Below, in pieces: positions 24,001 to 36,000 of a stretch of 64,000 nt of DNA. The notes beneath the pieces are model-generated. The model had not been told where the DNA came from, did not search any database, and saw nothing but the letters and a program-made list of their open reading frames with translations. The position numbers and the translations under genes are program-made. Where the stretch lies: assembly GCA_963978895.1 (NCBI GenBank), contig OZ022247.1:20927658-20991657 (forward strand). The letters run 5' to 3'. Source of the DNA: Erpobdella octoculata (lineage: Eukaryota > Annelida > Clitellata > Hirudinida > Erpobdellidae). The first letter of the stretch is position 1; every line of letters begins with the position of its first letter.

Positions 24001-27000
24001 TGTTATCGATTCGGTAGTAGTAGATTCAGTTGTTGTTGTTGGTGTTGTAGTACTTTCTGTTGTAGTAGATTCAGTTGTGGTAGTGGGTGTTGTTGTCGAT
24101 TCGGTAGTAGTAGATTCAGTTGTGCTTGTTGGTGTTGTAGTACTTTCTGTTGTAGTAGATTCAGTTGTGGTAGTTGGTGTTGTTGTCGATTCTGTTGTAG
24201 TAGATTCAGTTGTGGTTGTTGGTGTTGTTGTACTTTCTGTTGAAGTAGATTCAGTTGTGGTTGTTGGTGTTGTAGTACTTTCTGTTGTAGTAGATTCAGT
24301 TGTGGTAGTTGGTGTTGTAGTACTTTCTGTTGTAGTAGATTCAGTTGTGGTAGTTGGTGTTGTAGTACTTTCTGTTGTAGTAGATTCAGTTGTGGTTGTT
24401 GGTGTTGTAGTACTTTCTGTTGTAGTAGATTCAGTTGTGGTTGTTGGTGTTGTAGTACTTTCTGTTGTAGTAGATTCAGTTGTGGTAGTTGGTGTTGTTG
24501 TCGATTCGGTAGTAGTAGGTTCAGTTGTGGTAGTTGGTGTTGTAGTACTTTCTGTTGTAGTAGATTCAGTTGTGGTTGTTGGTGTTGTAGTACTTTCTGT
24601 TGTAGTAGATTCAGTTGTGGTAGTTGGTGTTGTAGTACTTTCTGTTGTAGTAGATTCAGTTGTGGTAGTTGGTGTTGTTGTCGATTCGGTAGTAGTAGAT
24701 TCAGTTGTGGTTGTTGGTGTTGTAGTACTTTCTGTTGTAGTAGATTCAGTTGTGGTAGTTGGTGTTGTTGTTGATTCGGTAGTAGTAGATTCAGTTGTGG
24801 TAGTTGGTGTTGTTGTCGATTCTGTTGTAGTAGATTCAGTTGTGGTTGTTGGTGTTGTTGTCGATTCGGTAGTAGTAGATTCAGTTGTTGTTGTTGGTGT
24901 TGTAGTACTTTCTGTTGTAGTAGATTCAGTTGTGGTAGTGGGTGTTGTTGTCGATTCGGTAGTAGTAGATTCAGTTGTGGTTGTTGGTGTTGTAGTACTT
25001 TTTGTTGTAGTTGATTCAGTTGTGGTAGTTGGTGTTGTTGTCGATTCTGTTGTAGTAGATTCAGTTGTGGTTGTTGGTGTTGTTGTACTTTCTGTTGAAG
25101 TAGATTCAGTTGTGGTTGTTGGTGTTGTAGTACTTTCTGTTGTAGTAGATTCAGTTGTGGTAGTTGGTGTTGTAGTACTTTCTGTTGTAGTAGATTCAGT
25201 TGTGGTTGTTGGTGTTGTAGTACTTTCTGTTGTAGTAGATTCAGTTGTGGTAGTTGGTGTTGTTGTTGATTCGGTAGTAGTAGATTCAGTTGTGGTAGTT
25301 GGTGTTGTAGTACTTTCTGTTGTAGTAGATTCAGTTGTGGTAGTTGGTGTTGTTGTTGATTCGGTAGTAGTAGATTCAGTTGTGGTAGTTGATGTTGTTG
25401 TCGATTCTGTTGTAGTAGATTCAGTTGTGGTTGTTGGTGTTGTAGTACTTTCTGTTGTAGTAGATTCAGTTGTGGTAGTTGGTGTTGTTGTCGATTCTGT
25501 TGTAGTAGATTCAGTTGTGGTTGTTGGTGTTGTTATCGATTCGGTAGTAGTAGATTCAGTTGTTGTTGTTGGTGTTGTAGTACTTTCTGTTGTAGTAGAT
25601 TCAGTTGTGGTAGTGGGTGTTGTTGTCGATTCGGTAGTAGTAGATTCAGTTGTGCTTGTTGGTGTTGTAGTACTTTCTGTTGTAGTAGATTCAGTTGTGG
25701 TAGTTGGTGTTGTTGTCGATTCTGTTGTAGTAGATTCAGTTGTGGTTGTTGGTGTTGTTGTACTTTCTGTTGAAGTAGATTCAGTTGTGGTTGTTGGTGT
25801 TGTAGTACTTTCTGTTGTAGTAGATTCAGTTGTGGTAGTTGGTGTTGTAGTACTTTCTGTTGTAGTAGATTCAGTTGTGGTAGTTGGTGTTGTAGTACTT
25901 TCTGTTGTAGTAGATTCAGTTGTGGTTGTTGGTGTTGTAGTACTTTCTGTTGTAGTAGATTCAGTTGTGGTTGTTGGTGTTGTAGTACTTTCTGTTGTAG
26001 TAGATTCAGTTGTGGTAGTTGGTGTTGTTGTCGATTCGGTAGTAGTAGGTTCAGTTGTGGTAGTTGGTGTTGTAGTACTTTCTGTTGTAGTAGATTCAGT
26101 TGTGGTTGTTGGTGTTGTAGTACTTTCTGTTGTAGTAGATTCAGTTGTGGTAGTTGGTGTTGTAGTACTTTCTGTTGTAGTAGATTCAGTTGTGGTAGTT
26201 GGTGTTGTTGTCGATTCGGTAGTAGTAGATTCAGTTGTGGTTGTTGGTGTTGTAGTACTTTCTGTTGTAGTAGATTCAGTTGTGGTAGTTGGTGTTGTTG
26301 TTGATTCGGTAGTAGTAGATTCAGTTGTGGTAGTTGGTGTTGTTGTCGATTCTGTTGTAGTAGATTCAGTTGTGGTTGTTGGTGTTGTTGTCGATTCGGT
26401 AGTAGTAGATTCAGTTGTTGTTGTTGGTGTTGTAGTACTTTCTGTTGTAGTAGATTCAGTTGTGGTAGTGGGTGTTGTTTTCGATTCGGTAGTAGTAGAT
26501 TCAGTTGTGGTTGTTGGTGTTGTAGTACTTTTTGTTGTAGTTGATTCAGTTGTGGTAGTTGGTGTTGTTGTCGATTCTGTTGTAGTAGATTCAGTTGTGG
26601 TTGTTGGTGTTGTTGTACTTTCTGTTGAAGTAGATTCAGTTGTGGTTGTTGGTGTTGTAGTACTTTCTGTTGTAGTAGATTCAGTTGTGGTAGTTGGTGT
26701 TGTAGTATTTTCTGTTGTAGTAGATTCAGTTGTGGTAGTTGGTGTTGTAGTACTTTCTGTTGTAGTAGATTCAGTTGTGGTTGTTGGTGTTGTAGTACTT
26801 TCTGTTGTAGTAGATTCAGTTGTGGTAGTTGGTGTTGTTGTTGATTCGGTAGTAGTAGATTCAGTTGTGGTAGTTGGTGTTGTAGTACTTTCTGTTGTAG
26901 TAGATTCAGTTGTGGTAGTTGGTGTTGTTGTCGATTCTGTTGTAGTAGATTCAGTTATGGTTGTTGGTGTTGTTGTACTTTCTGTTGTAGTAGATTCAGT

Positions 27001-30000
27001 TGTGGTTGTTGGTGTTGTAGTACTTTCTGTTGTAGTAGATTCAGTTGTGGTAGTTGGTGTTGTTGTCGATTCTGTTGTAGTAGATTCAGTTGTGGTTGTT
27101 GGTGTTGTTGTACTTTCTGTTGTAGTAGATTCAGTTGTAGTTGTTGGTGTTGTAGTACTTTCTGTTGTAGTAGATTCAGTTGTGGTTGTTGGTGTTGTAG
27201 TACTTTCTGTTGTAGTAGATTCAGTTGTGGTAGTTGGTGTTGTTGTCGATTCGGTAGTAGTAGATTCAGTTGTGGTTGTTGGTGTTGTAGTACTTTCTGT
27301 TGTAGTAGATTCAGTTGTGGTAGTTGGTGTTGTTGTTGATTCGGTAGTAGTAGATTCAGTTGTGGTAGTTGATGTTGTTGTCGATTCTGTTGTAGTAGAT
27401 TCAGTTGTGGTTGTTGGTGTTGTAGTACTTTCTGTTGTAGTAGATTCAGTTGTGGTAGTTGGTGTTGTTGTTGATTCGGTAGTAGTAGATTCAGTTGTGG
27501 TAGTTGGTGTTGTAGTACTTTCTGTTGTAGTAGATTCAGTTGTGGTAGTTGGTGTTGTTGTCGATTCTGTTGTAGTAGATTCAGTTATGGTTGTTGGTGT
27601 TGTTGTACTTTCTGTTGTAGTAGATTCAGTTGTGGTTGTTGGTGTTGTTGTCGATTCGGTAGTAGTAGATTCAGTTGTTGTTGTTGGTGTTGTAGTACTT
27701 TCTGTTGTAGTAGATTCAGTTGTGGTAGTGGGTGTTGTTGTCGATTCGGTAGTAGTAGATTCAGTTGTGGTTGTTGGTGTTGTAGTACTTTCTGTTGTAG
27801 TAGATTCAGTTGTGGTAGTTGGTGTTGTTGTCGATTCTGTTGTAGTAGATTCAGTTGTGGTTGTTGGTGTTGTTGTACTTTCTGTTGAAGTAGATTCAGT
27901 TGTGGTTGTTGGTGTTGTAGTACTTTCTGTTGTAGTAGATTCAGTTGTGGTAGTTGGTGTTGTAGTACTTTCTGTTGTAGTAGATTCAGTTATGGTTGTT
28001 GGTGTTGTTGTACTTTCTGTTGTAGTAGATTCAGTTGTGGTTGTTGGTGTTGTAGTACTTTCTGTTGTAGTAGATTCAGTTGTGGTAGTTGGTGTTGTTG
28101 TCGATTCTGTTGTAGTAGATTCAGTTGTGGTTGTTGGTGTTGTTGTACTTTCTGTTGTAGTAGATTCAGTTGTAGTTGTTGGTGTTGTAGTACTTTCTGT
28201 TGTAGTAGATTCAGTTGTGGTTGTTGGTGTTGTAGTACTTTCTGTTGTAGTAGATTCAGTTGTGGTAGTTGGTGTTGTTGTCGATTCGGTAGTAGTAGAT
28301 TCAGTTGTGGTTGTTGGTGTTGTAGTACTTTCTGTTGTAGAAGATTCAGTTGTGGTAGTTGGTGTTGTTGTTGATTCGGTAGTAGTAGATTCAGTTGTGG
28401 TAGTTGATGTTGTTGTCGATTCTGTTATAGTAGATTCAGTTGTGGTAGTTGGTGTTGTAGTACTTTCTGTTGTAGTAGATTCAGTTGTGGTTGTTGGTTT
28501 TGTAGTACTTTCTGTTGTAGTAGATTCAGTTGTGGTAGTTGGTGTTGTTGTCGATTCGGTAGTAGTAGATTCAGTTGTGGTTGTTGGTGTTGTAGTACTT
28601 TCTGTTGTAGTAGATTCAGTTGTGGTAGTTGGTGTTGTTGTTGATTCGGTAGTAGTAGATTCAGTTGTGGTAGTTGATGTTGTTGTCGATTCTGCTGTAG
28701 TAGATTCAGTTGTGGTAGTTGGTGTTGTAGTACTTTCTGTTGTAGTAGATTCAGTTGTGGTTGTTGGTGTTGTAGTACTTTCTGTTGTAGTAGATTCAGT
28801 TGTGGTAGTTGGTGTTGTAGTACTTTCTGTTGTAGTAGATTCAGTTGTGGTTGTTGGTGTTGTAGTACTTTCTGTTGTAGTAGATTCAGTTGTGGTAGTT
28901 GGTGTTGTTGTTGATTCGGTAGTAGTAGATTCAGTTGTGGTAGTTGGTGTTGTAGTACTTTCTGTTGTAGTAGATTCAGTTGTGGTAGTTGGTGTTGTTG
29001 TTGATTCGGTAGTAGTAGATTCAGTTGTGGTAGTTGATGTTGTTGTCGATTCTGTTGTAGTAGATTCAGTTGTGGTTGTTGGTGTTGTAGTACTTTCTGT
29101 TGTAGTAGATTCAGTTGTGGTAGTTGGTGTTGTTGTCGATTCTGTTGTAGTAGATTCAGTTGTGGTTGTTGGTGTTGTTATCGATTCGGTAGTAGTAGAT
29201 TCAGTTGTTGTTGTTGGTGTTGTAGTACTTTCTGTTGTAGTAGATTCAGTTGTGGTAGTGGGTGTTGTTGTCGATTCGGTAGTAGTAGATTCAGTTGTGC
29301 TTGTTGGTGTTGTAGTACTTTCTGTTGTAGTAGATTCAGTTGTGGTAGTTGGTGTTGTTGTCGATTCTGTTGTAGTAGATTCAGTTGTGGTTGTTGGTGT
29401 TGTTGTACTTTCTGTTGAAGTAGATTCAGTTGTGGTTGTTGGTGTTGTAGTACTTTCTGTTGTAGTAGATTCAGTTGTGGTAGTTGGTGTTGTAGTACTT
29501 TCTGTTGTAGTAGATTCAGTTGTGGTAGTTGGTGTTGTAGTACTTTCTGTTGTAGTAGATTCAGTTGTGGTTGTTGGTGTTGTAGTACTTTCTGTTGTAG
29601 TAGATTCAGTTGTGGTTGTTGGTGTTGTAGTACTTTCTGTTGTAGTAGATTCAGTTGTGGTTGTTGGTGTTGTAGTACTTTCTGTTGTAGTAGATTCAGT
29701 TGTGGTAGTTGGTGTTGTAGTACTTTCTGTTGTAGTAGATTCAGTTGTGGTTGTTGGTGTTGTAGTACTTTCTGTTGTAGTAGATTCAGTTGTGGTAGTT
29801 GGTGTTGTTGTTGATTCGGTAGTAGTAGATTCAGTTGTGGTAGTTGGTGTTGTAGTACTTTCTGTTGTAGTAGATTCAGTTGTGGTAGTTGGTGTTGTTG
29901 TTGATTCGGTAGTAGTAGATTCAGTTGTGGTAGTTGATGTTGTTGTCGATTCTGTTGTAGTAGATTCAGTTGTGGTTGTTGGTGTTGTAGTACTTTCTGT

Positions 30001-33000
30001 TGTAGTAGATTCAGTTGTGGTAGTTGGTGTTGTTGTCGATTCTGTTGTAGTAGATTCAGTTGTGGTTGTTGGTGTTGTTATCGATTCGGTAGTAGTAGAT
30101 TCAGTTGTTGTTGTTGGTGTTGTAGTACTTTCTGTTGTAGTAGATTCAGTTGTGGTAGTGGGTGTTGTTGTCGATTCGGTAGTAGTAGATTCAGTTGTGC
30201 TTGTTGGTGTTGTAGTACTTTCTGTTGTAGTAGATTCAGTTGTGGTAGTTGGTGTTGTTGTCGATTCTGTTGTAGTAGATTCAGTTGTGGTTGTTGGTGT
30301 TGTTGTACTTTCTGTTGAAGTAGATTCAGTTGTGGTTGTTGGTGTTGTAGTACTTTCTGTTGTAGTAGATTCAGTTGTGGTAGTTGGTGTTGTAGTACTT
30401 TCTGTTGTAGTAGATTCAGTTGTGGTAGTTGGTGTTGTAGTACTTTCTGTTGTAGTAGATTCAGTTGTGGTTGTTGGTGTTGTAGTACTTTCTGTTGTAG
30501 TAGATTCAGTTGTGGTTGTTGGTGTTGTAGTACTTTCTGTTGTAGTAGATTCAGTTGTGGTAGTTGGTGTTGTTGTCGATTCGGTAGTAGTAGGTTCAGT
30601 TGTGGTAGTTGGTGTTGTAGTACTTTCTGTTGTAGTAGATTCAGTTGTGGTTGTTGGTGTTGTAGTACTTTCTGTTGTAGTAGATTCAGTTGTGGTAGTT
30701 GGTGTTGTAGTACTTTCTGTTGTAGTAGATTCAGTTGTGGTAGTTGGTGTTGTTGTCGATTCGGTAGTAGTAGATTCAGTTGTGGTTGTTGGTGTTGTAG
30801 TACTATCTGTTGTAGTAGATTCAGTTGTGGTAGTTGGTGTTGTTGTTGATTCGGTAGTAGTAGATTCAGTTGTGGTAGTTGGTGTTGTTGTCGATTCTCC
30901 TGTAGTAGATTCAGTTGTGGTTGTTGGTGTTGTTGTCGATTCGGTAGTAGTAGATTCAGTTGTTGTTGTTGGTGTTGTAGTACTTTCTGTTGTAGTAGAT
31001 TCAGTTGTGGTAGTGGGTGTTGTTGTCGATTCGGTAGTAGTAGATTCAGTTGTGGTTGTTGGTGTTGTAGTACTTTTTGTTGTAGTTGATTCAGTTGTGG
31101 TAGTTGGTGTTGTTGTCGATTCTGTTGTAGTAGATTCAGTTGTGGTTGTTGGTGTTGTTGTACTTTCTGTTGAAGTAGATTCAGTTGTGGTTGTTGGTGT
31201 TGTAGTACTTTCTGTTGTAGTAGATTCAGTTGTGGTAGTTGGTGTTGTAGTATTTTCTGTTGTAGTAGATTCAGTTGTGGTAGTTGGTGTTGTAGTACTT
31301 TCTGTTGTAGTAGATTCAGTTGTGGTTGTTGGTGTTGTAGTACTTTCTGTTGTAGTAGATTCAGTTGTGGTAGTTGGTGTTGTTGTTGATTCGGTAGTAG
31401 TAGATTCAGTTGTGGTAGTTGGTGTTGTAGTACTTTCTGTTGTAGTAGATTCAGTTGTGGTAGTTGGTGTTGTTGTCGATTCTGTTGTAGTAGATTCAGT
31501 TATGGTTGTTGGTGTTGTTGTACTTTCTGTTGTAGTAGATTCAGTTGTGGTTGTTGGTGTTGTAGTACTTTCTGTTGTAGTAGATTCAGTTGTGGTAGTT
31601 GGTGTTGTTGTCGATTCTGTTGTAGTAGATTCAGTTGTGGTTGTTGGTGTTGTTGTACTTTCTGTTGTAGTAGATTCAGTTGTAGTTGTTGGTGTTGTAG
31701 TACTTTCTGTTGTAGTAGATTCAGTTGTGGTTGTTGGTGTTGTAGTACTTTCTGTTGTAGTAGATTCAGTTGTGGTAGTTGGTGTTGTTGTCGATTCGGT
31801 AGTAGTAGATTCAGTTGTGGTTGTTGGTGTTGTAGTACTTTCTGTTGTAGTAGATTCAGTTGTGGTAGTTGGTGTTGTTGTTGATTCGGTAGTAGTAGAT
31901 TCAGTTGTGGTAGTTGATGTTGTTGTCGATTCTGTTGTAGTAGATTCAGTTGTGGTTGTTGGTGTTGTAGTACTTTCTGTTGTAGTAGATTCAGTTGTGG
32001 TAGTTGGTGTTGTTGTTGATTCGGTAGTAGTAGATTCAGTTGTGGTAGTTGGTGTTGTAGTACTTTCTGTTGTAGTAGATTCAGTTGTGGTAGTTGGTGT
32101 TGTTGTCGATTCTGTTGTAGTAGATTCAGTTATGGTTGTTGGTGTTGTTGTACTTTCTGTTGTAGTAGATTCAGTTGTGGTTGTTGGTGTTGTTGTCGAT
32201 TCGGTAGTAGTAGATTCAGTTGTTGTTGTTGGTGTTGTAGTACTTTCTGTTGTAGTAGATTCAGTTGTGGTAGTGGGTGTTGTTGTCGATTCGGTAGTAG
32301 TAGATTCAGTTGTGGTTGTTGGTGTTGTAGTACTTTCTGTTGTAGTAGATTCAGTTGTGGTAGTTGGTGTTGTTGTCGATTCTGTTGTAGTAGATTCAGT
32401 TGTGGTTGTTGGTGTTGTTGTACTTTCTGTTGAAGTAGATTCAGTTGTGGTTGTTGGTGTTGTAGTACTTTCTGTTGTAGTAGATTCAGTTGTGGTAGTT
32501 GGTGTTGTAGTACTTTCTGTTGTAGTAGATTCAGTTGTGGTAGTTGGTGTTGTAGTACTTTCTGTTGTAGTAGATTCAGTTGTGGTTGTTGGTGTTGTAG
32601 TACTTTCTGTTGTAGTAGATTCAGTTGTGGTAGTTGGTGTTGTTGTTGATTCGGTAGTAGTAGATTCAGTTGTGGTAGTTGGTGTTGTAGTACTTTCTGT
32701 TGTAGTAGATTCAGTTGTGGTTGTTGGTGTTGTAGTACTTTCTGTTGTAGTAGATTCAGTTATGGTTGTTGGTGTTGTTGTACTTTCTGTTGTAGTAGAT
32801 TCAGTTGTGGTTGTTGGTGTTGTAGTACTTTCTGTTGTAGTAGATTCAGTTGTGGTAGTTGGTGTTGTTGTCGATTCTGTTGTAGTAGATTCAGTTGTGG
32901 TTGTTGGTGTTGTTGTACTTTCTGTTGTAGTAGATTCAGTTGTAGTTGTTGGTGTTGTAGTACTTTCTGTTGTAGTAGATTCAGTTGTGGTTGTTGGTGT

Positions 33001-36000
33001 TGTAGTACTTTCTGTTGTAGTAGATTCAGTTGTGGTAGTTGGTGTTGTTGTCGATTCGGTAGTAGTAGATTCAGTTGTGGTTGTTGGTGTTGTAGTACTT
33101 TCTGTTGTAGTAGATTCAGTTGTGGTAGTTGGTGTTGTTGTTGATTCGGTAGTAGTAGATTCAGTTGTGGTAGTTGATGTTGTTGTCGATTCTGTTGTAG
33201 TAGATTCAGTTGTGGTAGTTGGTGTTGTAGTACTTTCTGTTGTAGTAGATTCAGTTGTGGTTGTTGGTGTTGTAGTACTTTCTGTTGTAGTAGATTCAGT
33301 TGTGGTAGTTGGTGTTGTTGTCGATTCGGTAGTAGTAGATTCAGTTGTGGTTGTTGGTGTTGTAGTACTTTCTGTTGTAGTAGATTCAGTTGTGGTAGTT
33401 GGTGTTGTTGTTGATTCGGTAGTAGTAGATTCAGTTGTGGTAGTTGATGTTGTTGTCGATTCTCTTGTAGTAGATTCAGTTGTGGTAGTTGGTGTTGTAG
33501 TACTTTCTGTTGTAGTAGATTCAGTTGTGGTAGTTGGTGTTGTTGTCGATTCGGTAGTAGTAGATTCAGTTGTGGTTGTTGGTGTTGTAGTACTTTCTGT
33601 TGTAGTAGATTCAGTTGTGGTAGTTGGTGTTGTTGTCGATTCGGTAGTAGTAGATTCAGTTGTGGTAGTTGGTGTTGTAGTACTTTCTGTTGTAGTAGAT
33701 TCAGTTGTGGTTGTTGGTGTTGTAGTACTTTCTGTTGTAGTAGATTCAGTTATGGTTGTTGGTGTTGTTGTACTTTCTGTTGTAGTAGATTCAGTTGTGG
33801 TTGTTGGTGTTGTAGTACTTTCTGTTGTAGTAGATTCAGTTGTGGTAGTTGGTGTTGTTGTCGATTCTGTTGTAGTAGATTCAGTTGTGGTTGTTGGTGT
33901 TGTTGTACTTTCTGTTGTAGTAGATTCAGTTGTAGTTGTTGGTGTTGTAGTACTTTCTGTTGTAGTAGATTCAGTTGTGGTTGTTGGTGTTGTAGTACTT
34001 TCTGTTGTAGTAGATTCAGTTGTGGTAGTTGGTGTTGTTGTCGATTCGGTAGTAGTAGATTCAGTTGTGGTTGTTGGTGTTGTAGTACTTTCTGTTGTAG
34101 TAGATTCAGTTGTGGTAGTTGGTGTTGTTGTTGATTCGGTAGTAGTAGATTCAGTTGTGGTAGTTGATGTTGTTGTCGATTCTGTTGTAGTAGATTCAGT
34201 TGTGGTAGTTGGTGTTGTAGTACTTTCTGTTGTAGTAGATTCAGTTGTGGTTGTTGGTTTTGTAGTACTTTCTGTTGTAGTAGATTCAGTTGTGGTAGTT
34301 GGTGTTGTTGTCGATTCGGTAGTAGTAGATTCAGTTGTGGTTGTTGGTGTTGTAGTACTTTCTGTTGTAGTAGATTCAGTTGTGGTAGTTGGTGTTGTTG
34401 TTGATTCGGTAGTAGTAGATTCAGTTGTGGTAGTTGATGTTGTTGTCGATTCTGTTGTAGTAGATTCAGTTGTGGTAGTTGGTGTTGTAGTACTTTCTGT
34501 TGTAGTAGATTCAGTTGTGGTTGTTGGTGTTGTAGTACTTTCTGTTGTAGTAGATTCAGTTGTGGTAGTTGGTGTTGTAGTACTTTCTGTTGTAGTAGAT
34601 TCAGTTGTGGTTGTTGGTGTTGTAGTACTTTCTGTTGTAGTAGATTCAGTTGTGGTAGTTGGTGTTGTTGTTGATTCGGTAGTAGTAGATTCAGTTGTGG
34701 TAGTTGGTGTTGTAGTACTTTCTGTTGTAGTAGATTCAGTTGTGGTAGTTGGTGTTGTTGTCGATTCTGTTGTAGTAGATTCAGTTGTGGTTGTTGGTGT
34801 TGTTGTACTTTCTGTTGTAGTAGATTCAGTTGTGGTTGTTGGTGTTGTAGTACTTTCTGTTGTAGTAGATTCAGTTGTGGTAGTTGGTGTTGTTGTCGAT
34901 TCTGTTGTAGTAGATTCAGTTGTGGTTGTTGGTGTTGTTGTACTTTCTGTTGTAGTAGATTCAGTTGTGGTTGTTGGTGTTGTAGTACTTTCTGTTGTAG
35001 TAGATTCAGTTGTGGTAGTTGGTGTTGTTGTTGATTCGGTAGTAGTAGATTCAGTTGTGGTAGTTGATGTTGTTGTCGATTCTGTTGTAGTAGATTCAGT
35101 TGTGGTAGTTGGTGTTGTTGTACTTTCTGTTGTAGTAGATTCAGTTGTGGTTGTTGGTGTTGTAGTACTTTCTGTTGTAGTAGATTCAGTTGTGGTAGTT
35201 GGTGTTGTTGTCGATTCTGTTGTTGTAGGTTCAGTTGTGGTAGTTGGTGTTGTTGTCGATTCTGTTGTAGTAGATTCAGTTGTGGTAGTTGGTGTTGTAG
35301 TACTTTCTGTTGTAGTAGATTCAGTTGTGGTTGTTGGTGTTGTAGTACTTTCTGTTGTAGTAGATTCAGTTGTGGTAGTTATTGTTGTTGTCGATTCTGT
35401 TGTAGTAGATTCAGTTGTGGTTGTTGGTGTTGTTGTACTTTCTGTTGAAGTAGATTCAGTTGTGGTTGTTCGTGTTGTAGTACTTTCTGTTGTAGTAGAT
35501 TCAGTTGTGGTAGTTGGTGTTGTAGTACTTTCTGTTGTAGTAGATTCAGTTGTGGTAGTTGGTGTTGTTGTCGATTCTGTTGTAGTAGATTCAGTTGTGG
35601 TAGTTGGTGTTGTTGTCAATTCTGTTGTAGTAGATTCAGTTGTGGTTGTTGGTGTTGTTGTACTTTCTGTTGTAGTAGATTCAGTTGTGGTTGTTGGTGT
35701 TGTAGTACTTTCTGTTGTAGTAGATTCAGTTGTGGTTGTTGGTGTTGTAGTACTTTCTGTTGTAGTAGATTCAGTTGTGGTAGTTGGTGTTGTTGTTGAT
35801 TCGGTAGTAGTAGATTCAGTTGTGGTAGTTGGTGTTGTAGTACTTTCTGTTGTATGAGATTCAGTTGTGGTAGTTGGTGTTGTTGTCGATTCTGTTGTAG
35901 TAGATTCAGTTGTGGTTGTTGGTGTTGTTGTACTTTCTGTTGTAGTAGATTCAGTTGTGGTTGTTGGTGTTGTAGTACTTTCTGTTGTAGTAGATTCAGT

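Noticed and set aside
32..35857. Plus-strand 11,941-codon Val/Asp/Ser/Gly-rich open frame, and its continuations 35867-37510, 37520-41884 and 41894-63214
   Set aside because: It is the antisense of the Thr/Ser repeat, starts at GTG or edge codons with no leader, has no signal or domain, and ends only where a sense Thr codon became His. Its variants are explained by silent changes on the minus strand.
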